From an uncultured Bacilli bacterium (GTDB taxonomy: Bacteria; Bacillota_I; Bacilli_A; RF39; UBA660): DNA of 64,000 bases. The notes beneath the pieces are model-generated. The model did not search any database and had not been told where the DNA came from. It was given only the letters and a program-made list of their open reading frames with translations. Positions 1-8,307 of this stretch are shown here, piece by piece (position 1 is the stretch's first letter; every line of letters begins with the position of its first letter). A program made the position numbers and the translations under genes. Location of the stretch: positions 124,001 to 188,000 of the forward strand of contig CAKOHW010000001.1 in the NCBI GenBank assembly GCA_934086185.1, in the 5' to 3' direction.

Positions 1-354
1 AACACGAACAGCACCACCAGCTATAACTCCAGTACCTTCTTTAGCAGGTTTAATTAAAACTCTTGCTTTTCCACAAGTACCGATTGCATCATGTGGTATA
101 GTTCTATTATCAATAACAGAAACTTTGCATAAGTTTTTGTTTGCTGCTTGAATACCTTTTTTAATAGCTTCTGGAACTTCGTTAGCTTTACCTGTTCCAA
201 TTCCAACAAGTCCTTTTCCATCTCCTACAGCCATTGTAGCAGAGAAACGGAAATGACGTCCTCCCTTAGTAACTTTTGTTACACGAGAGATAGAAACAAC
301 TCTTTCTTCAAGAAGTTTCTTTCTAGAGTCCATATTTTTATCTTGTCTTGCCAT
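1..354 (-). CDS. rpsE: 30S ribosomal protein S5 (truncated by window edge)
   Basis: Small-subunit protein near the mRNA entry site. The visible 118 codons begin MARQDKNMDSRKK and contain the S5 double-stranded RNA-binding segment, with the conserved RHFRFSATMAVGDGKG and GIGTGKA motifs. The start at 354 follows a strong GGAGG site. The C-terminal part lies beyond position 1. It is the last visible gene of the S10-spc operon, 15 bases after rplR. Confidence 0.97.
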   Translation of the reverse strand, partial: MARQDKNMDSRKKLLEERVVSISRVTKVTKGGRHFRFSATMAVGDGKGLVGIGTGKANEVPEAIKKGIQAANKNLCKVSVIDNRTIPHDAIGTCGKARVLIKPAKEGTGVIAGGAVRV

Positions 355-369
355 AACTCTTCCTCCCAC

Positions 370-726
370 TTAAAATTCTAATCCATTTTCACGTGCAGCA
401 TCTGCTAATGCTTCAACACGTCCGTGATAAAGGTAACCACCTCTATCAAATACAACTTTAGTTATTCCAGATTTTTTTGCTTTTTCAGCAATGTCTTTTC
501 CAACTAATTTTGCTGCTTCTACATTTCCACCATTTTTGATTTTTAATGTCAAACTTGATGAACTAACTAAGGTAGTTCCTTTTTCGTCATCGATTATTTG
601 AGCAAAAATGTGTGAATTAGATCTGAAAACATTTAATCTTGGACAGTCTTTTGTACCATAAACTTTGTTACGTACACGAGCATGTCTTATTTTTCTTAAT
701 TCATTTCTTGATTCATTCTTAATCAT
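370..726 (-). CDS. rplR: 50S ribosomal protein L18
   Basis: Binds 5S rRNA in the central protuberance together with L5. It is 118 residues long, the usual length. The basic N-terminus (KIRHARVRNKVYGT) precedes the typical core RLNVFRSNSHIFAQIID, and the protein ends in the family signature DRGGYLYHGRVEALADAARE. It lies 20 bases after rplF and before rpsE, the canonical spc order. Confidence 0.97.
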   Translation of the reverse strand: MIKNESRNELRKIRHARVRNKVYGTKDCPRLNVFRSNSHIFAQIIDDEKGTTLVSSSSLTLKIKNGGNVEAAKLVGKDIAEKAKKSGITKVVFDRGGYLYHGRVEALADAARENGLEF

Positions 727-746
727 ATACTAAAATCTCCCTTACC

Positions 747-1286
747 TTATTTAGCTGCTTTCTTTCCTTCTTTACGTCTAATATGTTCGCCTTTATATCT
801 AATACCTTTACCTTTATATGGTTCTGGTTTTCTAAGCTTTCTTATATTAGCTGCAAATTCAGAAACTTTTTGTTTATCAATACCACTTATAGCTATTTCA
901 GTAGTATTAACTTGTTCTACTTTTAAATCTGATGGTACGATTACTTCAACTGGATGTGAGAATCCTGCATTTACGTTAATCTTATTACCTTGAACATTAA
1001 ATCTATAACCTACACCAACTATTTCTAATTCTTTTTTATAACCTTCGCTTACGCCAATAATCATATTTTCAATTAGAGCATTAGTTGTTCCATGTAAACT
1101 TTTTACTGTTTTTAAATCATTTGGTCTTGTAATAGTTATGCTATTTTCTTCAACATTAACTTTAATATCTTTATTAAATGTATAACTTAATTCACCTTTT
1201 GGACCAGTAACTGTTATTGTATTATTATCAACAGTTGCTTTTACTCCTTCAGGTAATGTTAATTTTCTATTTCCTATTCTACTCAT
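747..1286 (-). CDS. rplF: 50S ribosomal protein L6
   Basis: Large-subunit protein near the GTPase-associated centre. Its 179 residues form the two repeated L6 domains. The N-terminus MSRIGNRKLTLPEGV and the C-terminal signature RKPEPYKGKGIRYKGE are diagnostic. The tail is lysine-rich (RRKEGKKAAK). It lies between rpsH and rplR in the canonical order. Confidence 0.98.
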   Translation of the reverse strand: MSRIGNRKLTLPEGVKATVDNNTITVTGPKGELSYTFNKDIKVNVEENSITITRPNDLKTVKSLHGTTNALIENMIIGVSEGYKKELEIVGVGYRFNVQGNKINVNAGFSHPVEVIVPSDLKVEQVNTTEIAISGIDKQKVSEFAANIRKLRKPEPYKGKGIRYKGEHIRRKEGKKAAK

Positions 1287-1298
1287 AACTCATTTTCC

Positions 1299-1694
1299 TT
1301 ACCAAACAAAGGCAAGTACTTCTCCTCCTAGTAACTCTTTTCTAGCTTCTTTATCAGTCATAAGTCCTTTTGATGTAGAAACAATAGCAATACCTAAGCC
1401 ATTTAAAACTTTAGGAAGTTCATCATGTTTAGCATATACACGTAAACCAGGTTTTGAAATTCTTTTTAAGCCAGTAATGACTCTTTCTTTCTTACCTTCA
1501 GTGTATTTTAATGTCAATGTTATTTTATCACCATTTGTATTTTTTGAAACTTTATAATCACTAATATAACCTTCATCTTTTAATATTCTAGATATTTCTT
1601 CGGTCATTTTAGATCCTAAAACTTCAACTGTATCATATTTCATTTGATTTGCATTACGAATTCTTGTAAGCATATCTGCTATTCTATCTGTCAT
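1299..1694 (-). CDS. rpsH: 30S ribosomal protein S8
   Basis: Primary 16S rRNA-binding assembly protein; in E. coli it also represses spc translation. I chose the start at 1694 (MTDRIADMLTRIRN), giving 131 residues, because an AGGAAGG site sits just before it. An upstream in-frame start at 1715 would add seven atypical residues and overlap rpsN. The C-terminal signature STSKGLMTDKEAR is present. Confidence 0.97.
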   Translation of the reverse strand: MTDRIADMLTRIRNANQMKYDTVEVLGSKMTEEISRILKDEGYISDYKVSKNTNGDKITLTLKYTEGKKERVITGLKRISKPGLRVYAKHDELPKVLNGLGIAIVSTSKGLMTDKEARKELLGGEVLAFVW

Positions 1695-1708
1695 AATTAC
1701 CTTCCTTT

Positions 1709-1894
1709 CTACCAACTAGCTTTTTTTACACCAGGTATTTGTCCTTGATTTGCAAGTTCTCTAAAACAAATACGGCATAGACCAAATTTTCTTAATACTC
1801 CATGAGGACGTCCACATCTTTCACAACGAGTATAAGCTCTTACCTTAAATTTAGGTGTTCTTTTATTTTTAACTTTCATACTTGTTTTTGCCAT
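1709..1894 (-). CDS. rpsN: 30S ribosomal protein S14, zinc-binding short type
   Basis: Only 61 residues. Two CxxC pairs (CERC, CRIC) enclose RPHGVLRKFGL, which defines the zinc-binding form of S14. The protein ends GQIPGVKKASW, as usual. Retaining the zinc form inside the spc operon is typical of Bacillota and related lineages. No zinc-independent second copy is in this window. Confidence 0.98.
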   Translation of the reverse strand: MAKTSMKVKNKRTPKFKVRAYTRCERCGRPHGVLRKFGLCRICFRELANQGQIPGVKKASW

Positions 1895-1902
1895 GTGTGT
1901 AC

Positions 1903-2442
1903 CTACTTTCTAAATGGCATTCCGAATCCACTTAATAATTCAAAAGCTTCTTCGTTAGTTTTTGCAGTTGTAACAAAAACTATATCCATTCCTCTCAATT
2001 TAACAATATTATCAAAATCTATTTCTGGGAAAATTAATTGTTCTTTAATTCCTAAAGTATAGTTTCCAAATCCATCAAAAGCTTTTGGAGATACTCCTCT
2101 AAAGTCTCTTACACGTGGTAGAGAAACTTTAATTAATTTTTCCATGAAATTATACATGTTTTCACCTCTTAAAGTTACTTTAACTCCAATAGGTTGTCCT
2201 TCTCTTAATTTGAATCCAGCGATTGATTTTTTAGCTTTAGTAATTACTGGTTTTTGTCCAGCGATAACTTCTAAATCTTTTAAAGCTGCTTCAACAAATT
2301 TAGAATCATGACTTCCATCACCAACACCAATATTAATAACTATTTTATTTAGTTTTGGAACTTCCATTATTGATTTATAGTTGAATTTTGTCATTAAATT
2401 CTTTTTAATTTCATTATTATATAATTCTTTTAATTGACTCAT
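1903..2442 (-). CDS. rplE: 50S ribosomal protein L5
   Basis: 5S rRNA-binding protein of the central protuberance, which contacts the P-site tRNA. It has 179 residues, the full family length. Recognisable segments are VPKLNKIVINIGVGDG, GQKPVITKAKKSIAGFKLR, the RVRDFRGVSPKAFDGFGNY loop and the C-terminal GMDIVFVTTAKT. It overlaps the end of rplX by one base, suggesting translational coupling. Confidence 0.98.
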   Translation of the reverse strand: MSQLKELYNNEIKKNLMTKFNYKSIMEVPKLNKIVINIGVGDGSHDSKFVEAALKDLEVIAGQKPVITKAKKSIAGFKLREGQPIGVKVTLRGENMYNFMEKLIKVSLPRVRDFRGVSPKAFDGFGNYTLGIKEQLIFPEIDFDNIVKLRGMDIVFVTTAKTNEEAFELLSGFGMPFRK

Positions 2443-2738
2443 TATTTTTCACCTACTTCTTTCTTAGTAGATTTTTTTGTAGTAGTTTTCTTTGTAGTTT
2501 TTTTAGTTTCTGCTATTTTTTCTTCGATAACTTTTACATTTGATACATGAATTGGTGCTTCTACAGAAAGTATTCCACCAGTTTCATTCATAGCATTAGG
2601 TTTCATATGTTTTTTAACAATATTAATTCCTTCTACTACAACTTTATCTTTCTTTTTAAGAGTTAGAATTACTTTTCCTTCTTTTCCTCTATTTTTACCA
2701 GCTAAAATACGTACTTTATCTCCAACTTTAACTTTCAT
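2442..2738 (-). CDS. rplX: 50S ribosomal protein L24 with lysine/threonine-rich tail
   Basis: KOW-domain assembly-initiator protein (KVKVGDKVRILAGKNRGKEG) that binds the 5' region of 23S rRNA. The core ends near residue 75 at VSNVKVIEEK. About 20 further residues consist almost entirely of Lys and Thr, making a basic tail that is unusual in the family. The gene abuts rplN upstream and overlaps rplE by one base. Confidence 0.97.
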   Translation of the reverse strand: MKVKVGDKVRILAGKNRGKEGKVILTLKKKDKVVVEGINIVKKHMKPNAMNETGGILSVEAPIHVSNVKVIEEKIAETKKTTKKTTTKKSTKKEVGEK

Positions 2739-2746
2739 ATATCCTC

Positions 2747-3115
2747 CTATAATACTTCAGGTGCTAGTGAAACTATCTTCATGTAATCTTTATCACGTAA
2801 TTCACGAGCAACTGGTCCAAGAACACGAGTTCCTATTGGACTCTTATCATCTTTTATTAATACACATGCATTGTCATCAAATCTTATATAAGAACCATCT
2901 TTACGTCTAACACCTTCAACGCTTCTTACTATAACAGCTTTTACTACTTTACCTTTTTTTACATTTGAATTTGGTATAGCTTTTTTTACTGATGCTACTA
3001 CTACATCACCTATATTACCATACTTTCTCTTACTTCCGCCCATTACTCTAATAACCATTAGTTCACGAGCTCCAGAGTTATCAGCTACTTTTAATCTTGT
3101 TTGTTGTTGTATCAT
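2747..3115 (-). CDS. rplN: 50S ribosomal protein L14
   Basis: 122 residues, the exact family length. It begins MIQQQTRLKVADNSGAREL, a near-universal signature, and contains the KGKVVKAVIVR and GTRVLGPVARELR segments. L14 lies at the subunit interface near helix 95. It is the first gene of the spc half of the merged operon, 10 bases after rpsQ. Confidence 0.99.
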   Translation of the reverse strand: MIQQQTRLKVADNSGARELMVIRVMGGSKRKYGNIGDVVVASVKKAIPNSNVKKGKVVKAVIVRSVEGVRRKDGSYIRFDDNACVLIKDDKSPIGTRVLGPVARELRDKDYMKIVSLAPEVL

Positions 3116-3125
3116 AATAACCCTC

Positions 3126-3386
3126 CTATAAAACTACAGCTTCTTTAACAATGTTAACTAATTCATATCTCTTAGTCTTAGATAATGGTCTAGTCATTGC
3201 TATTCTAACTGTGTCTCCAACTTTCGCTATATTTTTTTCATCGTGTGCACGATATTTTTTTGAATATTTAACCATTTTATGATATAAAGGATGTTTTCTG
3301 TGAGTTTCAACTAAAACAGTAATAGTTTTATCATTTTTATCACTTACAACACGTCCAACAAGTTCTGTTCTATTTGTTTTTTCCAT
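3126..3386 (-). CDS. rpsQ: 30S ribosomal protein S17
   Basis: OB-fold 16S rRNA-binding protein of 86 residues. The signatures are ELVGRVVSDKNDKTITVLVE and the conserved KHPLYHKMVKYSKKYRAHDE loop, followed by GDTVRIAMTRPLSKTKR. Its start overlaps the stop of rpmC by one base, indicating coupled translation. It is the last gene of the classical S10 half. Confidence 0.98.
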   Translation of the reverse strand: MEKTNRTELVGRVVSDKNDKTITVLVETHRKHPLYHKMVKYSKKYRAHDEKNIAKVGDTVRIAMTRPLSKTKRYELVNIVKEAVVL

Positions 3387-3589
3387 TAGTTTTCACTCCC
3401 ATCATTCATTTTTTCTGTTAAAACAGTTTTTAATCTTGCTACTTCTTTTCTTAAAGCATTTATTTTATGAGGTTTTTCAAGATTTCCAGTAGCTTGTTTC
3501 ATACGAAGTTCAAATAATTCTTGTTTGTTTTCAACAATTTTCTTATTGATGTCTTCAACTGATAAATTTCTTATTTCACTAGTTTTCAT
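3386..3589 (-). CDS. rpmC: 50S ribosomal protein L29
   Basis: Short two-helix protein at the polypeptide exit tunnel, a docking site for trigger factor and SRP. I prefer the start at 3589 (MKTSEIRNLSVEDINKK, 67 residues), which matches the family N-terminus. A start at 3604 adds MRVLK and overlaps rplP further. The conserved ELFELRMKQATGNLE segment is present. Confidence 0.96.
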   Translation of the reverse strand: MKTSEIRNLSVEDINKKIVENKQELFELRMKQATGNLEKPHKINALRKEVARLKTVLTEKMNDGSEN

Positions 3590-4013
3590 CTTTAGTACCC
3601 TCACTTTCTCTCATAACAAATTTTGTTTTTACGCATAATTTATGGCTTGCTAATCTTAATGCTTCACGAGCAATTTCTTCTGATACTCCAGCAATTTCAA
3701 ACATGATTTTGCCTTCTTTAACTACTGCAACCCATTCATCTACGTTACCTTTACCTTTACCTTGACGAGTTTCTAAAGGTTTTTTAGTTCTTGCTAAATG
3801 TGGGAAAATATTTATCCAAACTTTTCCACCACGTTTCATGTAACGTGTCATAGCGATACGAGCAGCTTCTATTTGACGAGCTGAAACATATCCACCTTCT
3901 TTAGCTTGTAATCCGTAATCACCGAATTGTAATTCTAAATTACCTTTTGCTTTTCCATCATAAGTAAGTCTATGTGGTTTTCTATATTTAGTTCTTTTTG
4001 GCATTAGTGGCAT
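3579..4013 (-). CDS. rplP: 50S ribosomal protein L16
   Basis: A-site tRNA-binding-region protein. The start at 4013 gives MPLMPKRTKYRKPHR (144 residues) and sits nine bases after an AGGAGG; starts at 4019 and 4004 are badly spaced. The signatures are GDYGLQAKEGGYVSARQIEA and RGGKVWINIFPH. The 5' end overlaps rpsC and the 3' end overlaps rpmC. Confidence 0.97.
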   Translation of the reverse strand: MPLMPKRTKYRKPHRLTYDGKAKGNLELQFGDYGLQAKEGGYVSARQIEAARIAMTRYMKRGGKVWINIFPHLARTKKPLETRQGKGKGNVDEWVAVVKEGKIMFEIAGVSEEIAREALRLASHKLCVKTKFVMRESEGTKDEN

Positions 4014-4665
4014 TACCATCAGCCTCCTTTACCTTTTTATTACCAAGGATTTCTCCTTTGTAAATCCAAACTTTAACACCGATTTTACCATAAGTAGTAT
4101 CAGCTTCACTTATAGCATAATCTATATTAGCTCTTATTGTGTGTAGTGGAACTGTACCTTCAGTATATCCTTCTGTACGAGCCATTTCAGCACCAGCTAA
4201 TCTTCCTGATACAGCAGTTTTAATTCCTTTTGCTCCAGCCTTCATTGTATTTTTGATTGCTTTCTTTTGAACATTACGGAAGTTTGCTCTATTTTCAATT
4301 TGTTTAGCAATTGAATCAGCTACTAATTTAGCATTTAAATCAGGATTTTTTTCTTCTACTATTGAAACGTATACATCTTCGTTTACTAATTTCTTTAATG
4401 ATTTTCTTAATTTTTCGATATCTTCTCCACCACGACCAATTATGATTCCTGGTTTAGCTGTATGAATTTTAATTTCTACTTTTTTAGCAGTTCTTTCAAT
4501 ATCTATTCTACTAACTGCTGCTTCATTTAAAGTTTTCATTAAATATTCACGAATTTTGATATCGTTATTTAATTTAACTGCGTAGTCTTTGTCGGCATAC
4601 CAATTACTTTGCCAACTTTTATTTACACCAAGTCTTAATCCATTAGGATTTACTTTTTGTCCCAT
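3988..4665 (-). CDS. rpsC: 30S ribosomal protein S3
   Basis: Forms the mRNA entry tunnel and helicase site with S4 and S5. It has 225 residues: N-terminal MGQKVNPNGLRLGVNKSW, a KH domain with the GxxG loop (GIIIGRGGEDIEKLR) near residue 78, and the C-terminal signature GRLAGAEMARTEGYTEG. It ends with a short Asn/Lys-rich tail. Confidence 0.98.
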   Translation of the reverse strand: MGQKVNPNGLRLGVNKSWQSNWYADKDYAVKLNNDIKIREYLMKTLNEAAVSRIDIERTAKKVEIKIHTAKPGIIIGRGGEDIEKLRKSLKKLVNEDVYVSIVEEKNPDLNAKLVADSIAKQIENRANFRNVQKKAIKNTMKAGAKGIKTAVSGRLAGAEMARTEGYTEGTVPLHTIRANIDYAISEADTTYGKIGVKVWIYKGEILGNKKVKEADGNATNAKKN

Positions 4666-4667
4666 TG

Positions 4668-5009
4668 TTATGCCTCCTTACCATCACTAACTTTAACAGT
4701 TATATGACTTGTTCTTTTATCTCTTCTATCAACTTTAGAACGTGATCCAATCTTAGATCTTTTTAGTACAGGTCCTGGATTGATAAAACATTCTGATATA
4801 ACTAAATCTTCATATTTCATATTGAAGTTATTTGTTGCATTAGCAGTAGCTGATGCTAAAACTTTACTGATTAATCTACTTGATTTAGTGTTTGTATTTT
4901 TTAATATTGCCATAGCCTCACTAGCTTTTTTTCCTCTTATTAAATCAAGAGTCATTCTAGCTTTTCTTGGAGCTACCATAGCAGATTTATGTATTGCAAA
5001 AGTTTCCAT
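4668..5009 (-). CDS. rplV: 50S ribosomal protein L22
   Basis: Its beta-hairpin lines the exit tunnel, where macrolide-resistance mutations map in other bacteria. It has 113 residues, with APRKARMTLDLIRGKKASEA near the start and the hairpin region GPVLKRSKIGSRSKVDRRDK near residues 75-95. It is separated from rpsC by two bases. Confidence 0.98.
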   Translation of the reverse strand: METFAIHKSAMVAPRKARMTLDLIRGKKASEAMAILKNTNTKSSRLISKVLASATANATNNFNMKYEDLVISECFINPGPVLKRSKIGSRSKVDRRDKRTSHITVKVSDGKEA

Positions 5010-5022
5010 AATCCGTTACCTC

Positions 5023-5286
5023 CTACTTTTGTCCTGCATGTCCGCCGAATTTACGAGTTAATGAAAATTCGCCTAATTTGTGTCCAACCATATCTTCAGT
5101 TATATAAACAGGAATAAATTCTTTTCCATTATGAACTGCGATTGTATGTCCTACAAATTCAGGAAAGATTGTTGAACGACGAGACCAAGTTTTAACAACT
5201 TCTTTTTTATTTTCTTCATTTAATTTTTTGATCTTTTTCATAAGACTTTCGTCTACGAAAGGACCTTTTTTAATACTTCTTGCCAT
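5023..5286 (-). CDS. rpsS: 30S ribosomal protein S19
   Basis: Head protein that pairs with S13 and contacts tRNA. It has 87 residues, with MARSIKKGPFVDESLMKK at the N-terminus and the classic KTWSRRSTIFPEFVGHTIAV and KLGEFSLTRKFGGH segments. It lies between rplB and rplV, the canonical place. Confidence 0.99.
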   Translation of the reverse strand: MARSIKKGPFVDESLMKKIKKLNEENKKEVVKTWSRRSTIFPEFVGHTIAVHNGKEFIPVYITEDMVGHKLGEFSLTRKFGGHAGQK

Positions 5287-5300
5287 CTAAACACACTCTC

Positions 5301-6131
5301 CTATTTCTTTCTCTTACTAACAATTAATTTGTCAGAAGCTTTTTTATTTTTACGAGTTTTTAATCCAAGAGCAGGTTTACCCCAAGGAGTAACAGGCCCT
5401 TTTCTTCCTATTGGTGCACGACCTTCACCACCACCATGTGGATGGTCATTTGGGTTCATAACAGAACCACGGTTTGTAGGTCTTATACCCATATGACGAG
5501 TACGTCCAGCTTTACCAATATTTACTAATTCATAATCTTCGTTACCAACTACTCCAATAGTAGCCATGCAAGTTCCTAAAACTAATCTAGTTTCTCCACT
5601 TTGTAAACGAATCATTACATATTTATCTTCTCTTCCTAAGATTTGAGCACTAGCTCCAGCAGAACGAGCAAGTTCAGCCCCAGCGCCTGGTTTTAATTCG
5701 ATATTATGAATTACTGTACCAACTGGAATATTTTTAAGTTGCATTGCATTACCAACTTTAATATCAACTGCTTCTCCACTTTCTACTATAGCACCAACTT
5801 TTAAATCTTTAGGAGCAATAATATATCTCTTTTCTCCATCTTTATATGTTAATAGAGCTATATTTGCACTACGATTTGGATCATATTCTATTGTTGTAAC
5901 TCTTGCAGGTACTCCAAATTTATTTCTTTTAAAATCTATTAATCTATATTTTCTTTTAGCTCCACCACCAATGTGTTGAACTGTCATTCTACCTTGGTTA
6001 TTTCTACCACCAGTCTTAGTCTTTTTAACTAATAGACTTTTTGTAGGTTTTGATGTAGTTAATTCTTCATTAGCTAAAGTACTCATACCTCTACGACCGT
6101 TAGTCGTTGGTTTATATTTTTTTATTGCCAT
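5301..6131 (-). CDS. rplB: 50S ribosomal protein L2
   Basis: Primary 23S rRNA-binding protein required for subunit association and the peptidyl transferase centre. It has 276 residues, full length. The N-terminal MAIKKYKPTTNGRRGMS, the central GGGAKRKYRLIDFKR, the TRHMGIRPTNRGSVMNPNDH segment and the conserved HPHGGGEGR histidine loop are all present, followed by a basic tail. Confidence 0.99.
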   Translation of the reverse strand: MAIKKYKPTTNGRRGMSTLANEELTTSKPTKSLLVKKTKTGGRNNQGRMTVQHIGGGAKRKYRLIDFKRNKFGVPARVTTIEYDPNRSANIALLTYKDGEKRYIIAPKDLKVGAIVESGEAVDIKVGNAMQLKNIPVGTVIHNIELKPGAGAELARSAGASAQILGREDKYVMIRLQSGETRLVLGTCMATIGVVGNEDYELVNIGKAGRTRHMGIRPTNRGSVMNPNDHPHGGGEGRAPIGRKGPVTPWGKPALGLKTRKNKKASDKLIVSKRKK

Positions 6132-6144
6132 ATTTTACACCGCC

Positions 6145-6420
6145 TTACATTTCTATAGCTTGACCGTCAGCTAAAGTAACGATAGCTTTCTTATAAGTCT
6201 TAGTTTTACCAGTGTATCTACCAACTCTTTTATCTTTAGCTTTAGTATTTAATGTATTTACACTTGCAACTTTTACTCCAAATAAAGATTCAATAGCACT
6301 CTTTATTTGAGTTTTATTAGCAGATGATGCAACTTTGAAAACATATGTTTTTCCATTGCTTGCTAAACTTTGTGACTTTTCAGTTATAACTGGTGCAATA
6401 ATAATTTCTGAATTCATCAT
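6145..6420 (-). CDS. rplW: 50S ribosomal protein L23
   Basis: Exit-tunnel rim protein and attachment site for trigger factor. Of the 91 residues, the family hallmarks are IIAPVITEKSQSLA near the start, IKSAIESLFGVKVASVNTL in the middle and the basic GRYTGKTKTYKKA near the C-terminus. The start overlaps the rplD stop by one base. Confidence 0.98.
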   Translation of the reverse strand: MMNSEIIIAPVITEKSQSLASNGKTYVFKVASSANKTQIKSAIESLFGVKVASVNTLNTKAKDKRVGRYTGKTKTYKKAIVTLADGQAIEM

Positions 6421-7043
6421 TATTTAAGCACCTCCTCTATATATTTAACTGCTGCTTCTTCAATTACTAAAGTATCAGCATTTACTATGTCATAAACATT
6501 TATTTCATTAGCCATTAAAACTGCACAATAACCTAAGTTTCTTGTAGCTAAATATAAATTTTCAGCATCATTTGCAGTAACAAATAATACTTTACCAGCT
6601 AACTTTAATGTTTGAACTAATTCTTTAACATCTTTAGTTTTTAAACTTGTTAATTCAAGATTATCAACTATTACTAATTCTTTTTCCTTATTTTTATAAG
6701 TTAATGCAGAACGTAAAGCTAATCCTCTTTCTTTTTTATTCATTTTGAATGAATAACTTCTTGGAGTAACACCAAATACAACTCCACCGCCTCTATAATG
6801 AGGAGCACGAATTGAACCTTGACGAGCATTACCAGTTCCTTTTTGTCTATATGGTTTCTTTCCTCCACCACTAACTTCACTACGTGTTTTAGTTTTGTGA
6901 GTTCCTTGTCTTAAAGAAGCCATTTGTAAATCTAATGCTTTTTTTAATACAACATCATTAGTTTCTATATTCCATATTGAATCATTTAGTTTTAAATCAT
7001 TTACTTTTTCACCTTTAAGGTTAATTATATCTAATTTAGCCAT
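6420..7043 (-). CDS. rplD: 50S ribosomal protein L4
   Basis: Extends a loop into the exit tunnel; in E. coli it also autoregulates the S10 operon, and whether it does so here is untested. It has 207 residues. The loop is recognised as KTRSEVSGGGKKPYRQKGTG and GSIRAPHYRGGGVVFG, and the C-terminal domain as VIVDNLELTSLKTKD. It shares one base with rplW. Confidence 0.98.
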   Translation of the reverse strand: MAKLDIINLKGEKVNDLKLNDSIWNIETNDVVLKKALDLQMASLRQGTHKTKTRSEVSGGGKKPYRQKGTGNARQGSIRAPHYRGGGVVFGVTPRSYSFKMNKKERGLALRSALTYKNKEKELVIVDNLELTSLKTKDVKELVQTLKLAGKVLFVTANDAENLYLATRNLGYCAVLMANEINVYDIVNADTLVIEEAAVKYIEEVLK

Positions 7044-7068
7044 TTTAAATCTCCTTTCTTACAAAAGA

Positions 7069-7827
7069 CTAAGCTTCTGTAGTTTCCTCGATTTCTTTAG
7101 TTTCTTCAACAGTTTCAGTAGTTTCAGCTACTTCTTCTTTAGTATCTTCTACTACTTCACTAGCAACTTCGTATTTAATTAATTCTTTAGGTGCTACTTT
7201 CTTATTTCCTTTTACTGTTGATTTAATTAAAACTAATGAATTCTTTGCTCCTGGAACATTACCACTTACTAAAATGTAATTATCAACTAGGTTAATATCG
7301 ATAATTTCAAGATTTTGAATAGTAACTGTTTCACTTCCCATGTGTCCAGCTAATTTTTTACCCTTTAATACTCTCATTGGTCTCATAGTTCCCATTGAAC
7401 CTGGTCTTCTATGATATCTTGACCCATGAGTTTCAGGTCCACGTGATTGGTTATGACGTTTAATAACACCAGCAAATCCTTTACCTTTTGATGTACCAGT
7501 TACGTCAACTTTTTCACCAACTTCAAATGTATCTGCTTTTATAGTGCTTCCTAGTTCATAAGAAGTTACATCTTCAACTCTTATTTCTTTAACGAAGCGC
7601 TTAGGAGAGATACCTGCTTTTTTAGCATGTCCTATTTCTTGTTTAGTAGAATGTTTTTCCTTTTTATCTACAGTAGATAATTGAATAGCATTATAACCAT
7701 CTGATTCAACAGTTTTAATTTGAGTTATAACGTTTGGTTCAACAGAAATTACTGTAACAGGAATAACTTTACCGTCTTTCGTAAATTTTTCGGTCATACC
7801 GATTTTACGTCCTAAGATTCCTTTCAT
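7069..7827 (-). CDS. rplC: 50S ribosomal protein L3 with acidic C-terminal extension
   Basis: Assembly-initiator protein reaching the peptidyl transferase centre. The core is canonical: MKGILGRKIGMTEKFTKDG, KGKGFAGVIKRHNQSRGPET and GSMGTMRPMRVLKGKKLAGH. The protein has 252 residues against about 210 in most bacteria. From about residue 222 the extra tail consists largely of Glu and Thr with Val and Ile. The reading frame is open without interruption, so this is not a frameshift artefact. Confidence 0.98.
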   Translation of the reverse strand: MKGILGRKIGMTEKFTKDGKVIPVTVISVEPNVITQIKTVESDGYNAIQLSTVDKKEKHSTKQEIGHAKKAGISPKRFVKEIRVEDVTSYELGSTIKADTFEVGEKVDVTGTSKGKGFAGVIKRHNQSRGPETHGSRYHRRPGSMGTMRPMRVLKGKKLAGHMGSETVTIQNLEIIDINLVDNYILVSGNVPGAKNSLVLIKSTVKGNKKVAPKELIKYEVASEVVEDTKEEVAETTETVEETKEIEETTEA

Positions 7828-7841
7828 TTTTTTACCTCCAA

Positions 7842-8147
7842 TTATTTTGTTTCGATTTTAATGTCAACACCACTTGGAACATCTAAGTGAGTTAAAGCAT
7901 CAATTACTTCCTTACTAGGATTTTTTATATCAATAAGTCTTTTATGAGTACGCATTTCAAATTGTTCTCTACTATCTTTATATTTGTGTACAGCTCTTAA
8001 TACAGTATATCTTTGTATTTCTGTAGGAAGAGGAATAGGTCCTGAAATTTCTCCACCTATTCTTTTGATTGTAGTAACGATTTTAGCTGCAGTATCATCT
8101 AAAACTTTATGATCATAAGCTTTTAATCTTATTCTTACTTTTGACAT
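7842..8147 (-). CDS. rpsJ: 30S ribosomal protein S10
   Basis: First gene of the operon. It has 101 residues with KVRIRLKAYDHKVLDDTA, GPIPLPTEIQRYTVLRA and FEMRTHKRLIDI, the S10/NusE signatures. S10 also takes part in transcription antitermination as NusE (known for the family). It is preceded by a strong GGGAGG site, a hairpin and a long leader. No tuf or fus gene lies upstream; type VII cassette A does instead. Confidence 0.99.
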   Translation of the reverse strand: MSKVRIRLKAYDHKVLDDTAAKIVTTIKRIGGEISGPIPLPTEIQRYTVLRAVHKYKDSREQFEMRTHKRLIDIKNPSKEVIDALTHLDVPSGVDIKIETK

Positions 8148-8272
8148 TTACATGTCCTCCCTTCGTTTATATCTTGTATAAACATAGCTCCGTAACGAAT
8201 TCCCTGACCGTTTTAGTTAACAACTCTCCCTAGCGTATCAGCCACCTCGCACATCATTGCCAGTTAAACACA
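8148..8272 (-). promoter_or_regulatory. rpsJ 5' leader, structured and GC-richer
   Basis: About 125 bases between the promoter and rpsJ are clearly richer in G+C than the flanking DNA, with runs such as GCGAGGTGGCTGATACGC. They end in a perfect 7-bp stem with a 5-base loop at 8165-8183, just upstream of the Shine-Dalgarno sequence. The position suits an autoregulatory ribosomal-protein leader; the regulator is not identifiable from sequence alone. Confidence 0.6.
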
Positions 8273-8278
8273 ATACAA

Positions 8279-8307
8279 ATTATAGCCTATTTAAGTAAAA
8301 TATGCAA
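8279..8307 (-). promoter_or_regulatory. Sigma-A-type promoter of the S10-spc operon
   Basis: TTGCAT (8302-8307) and a perfect TATAAT (8279-8284) are separated by 17 bases on the minus strand. It is the best-matching promoter near rpsJ and would give a leader of about 125 bases. Confidence 0.85.
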
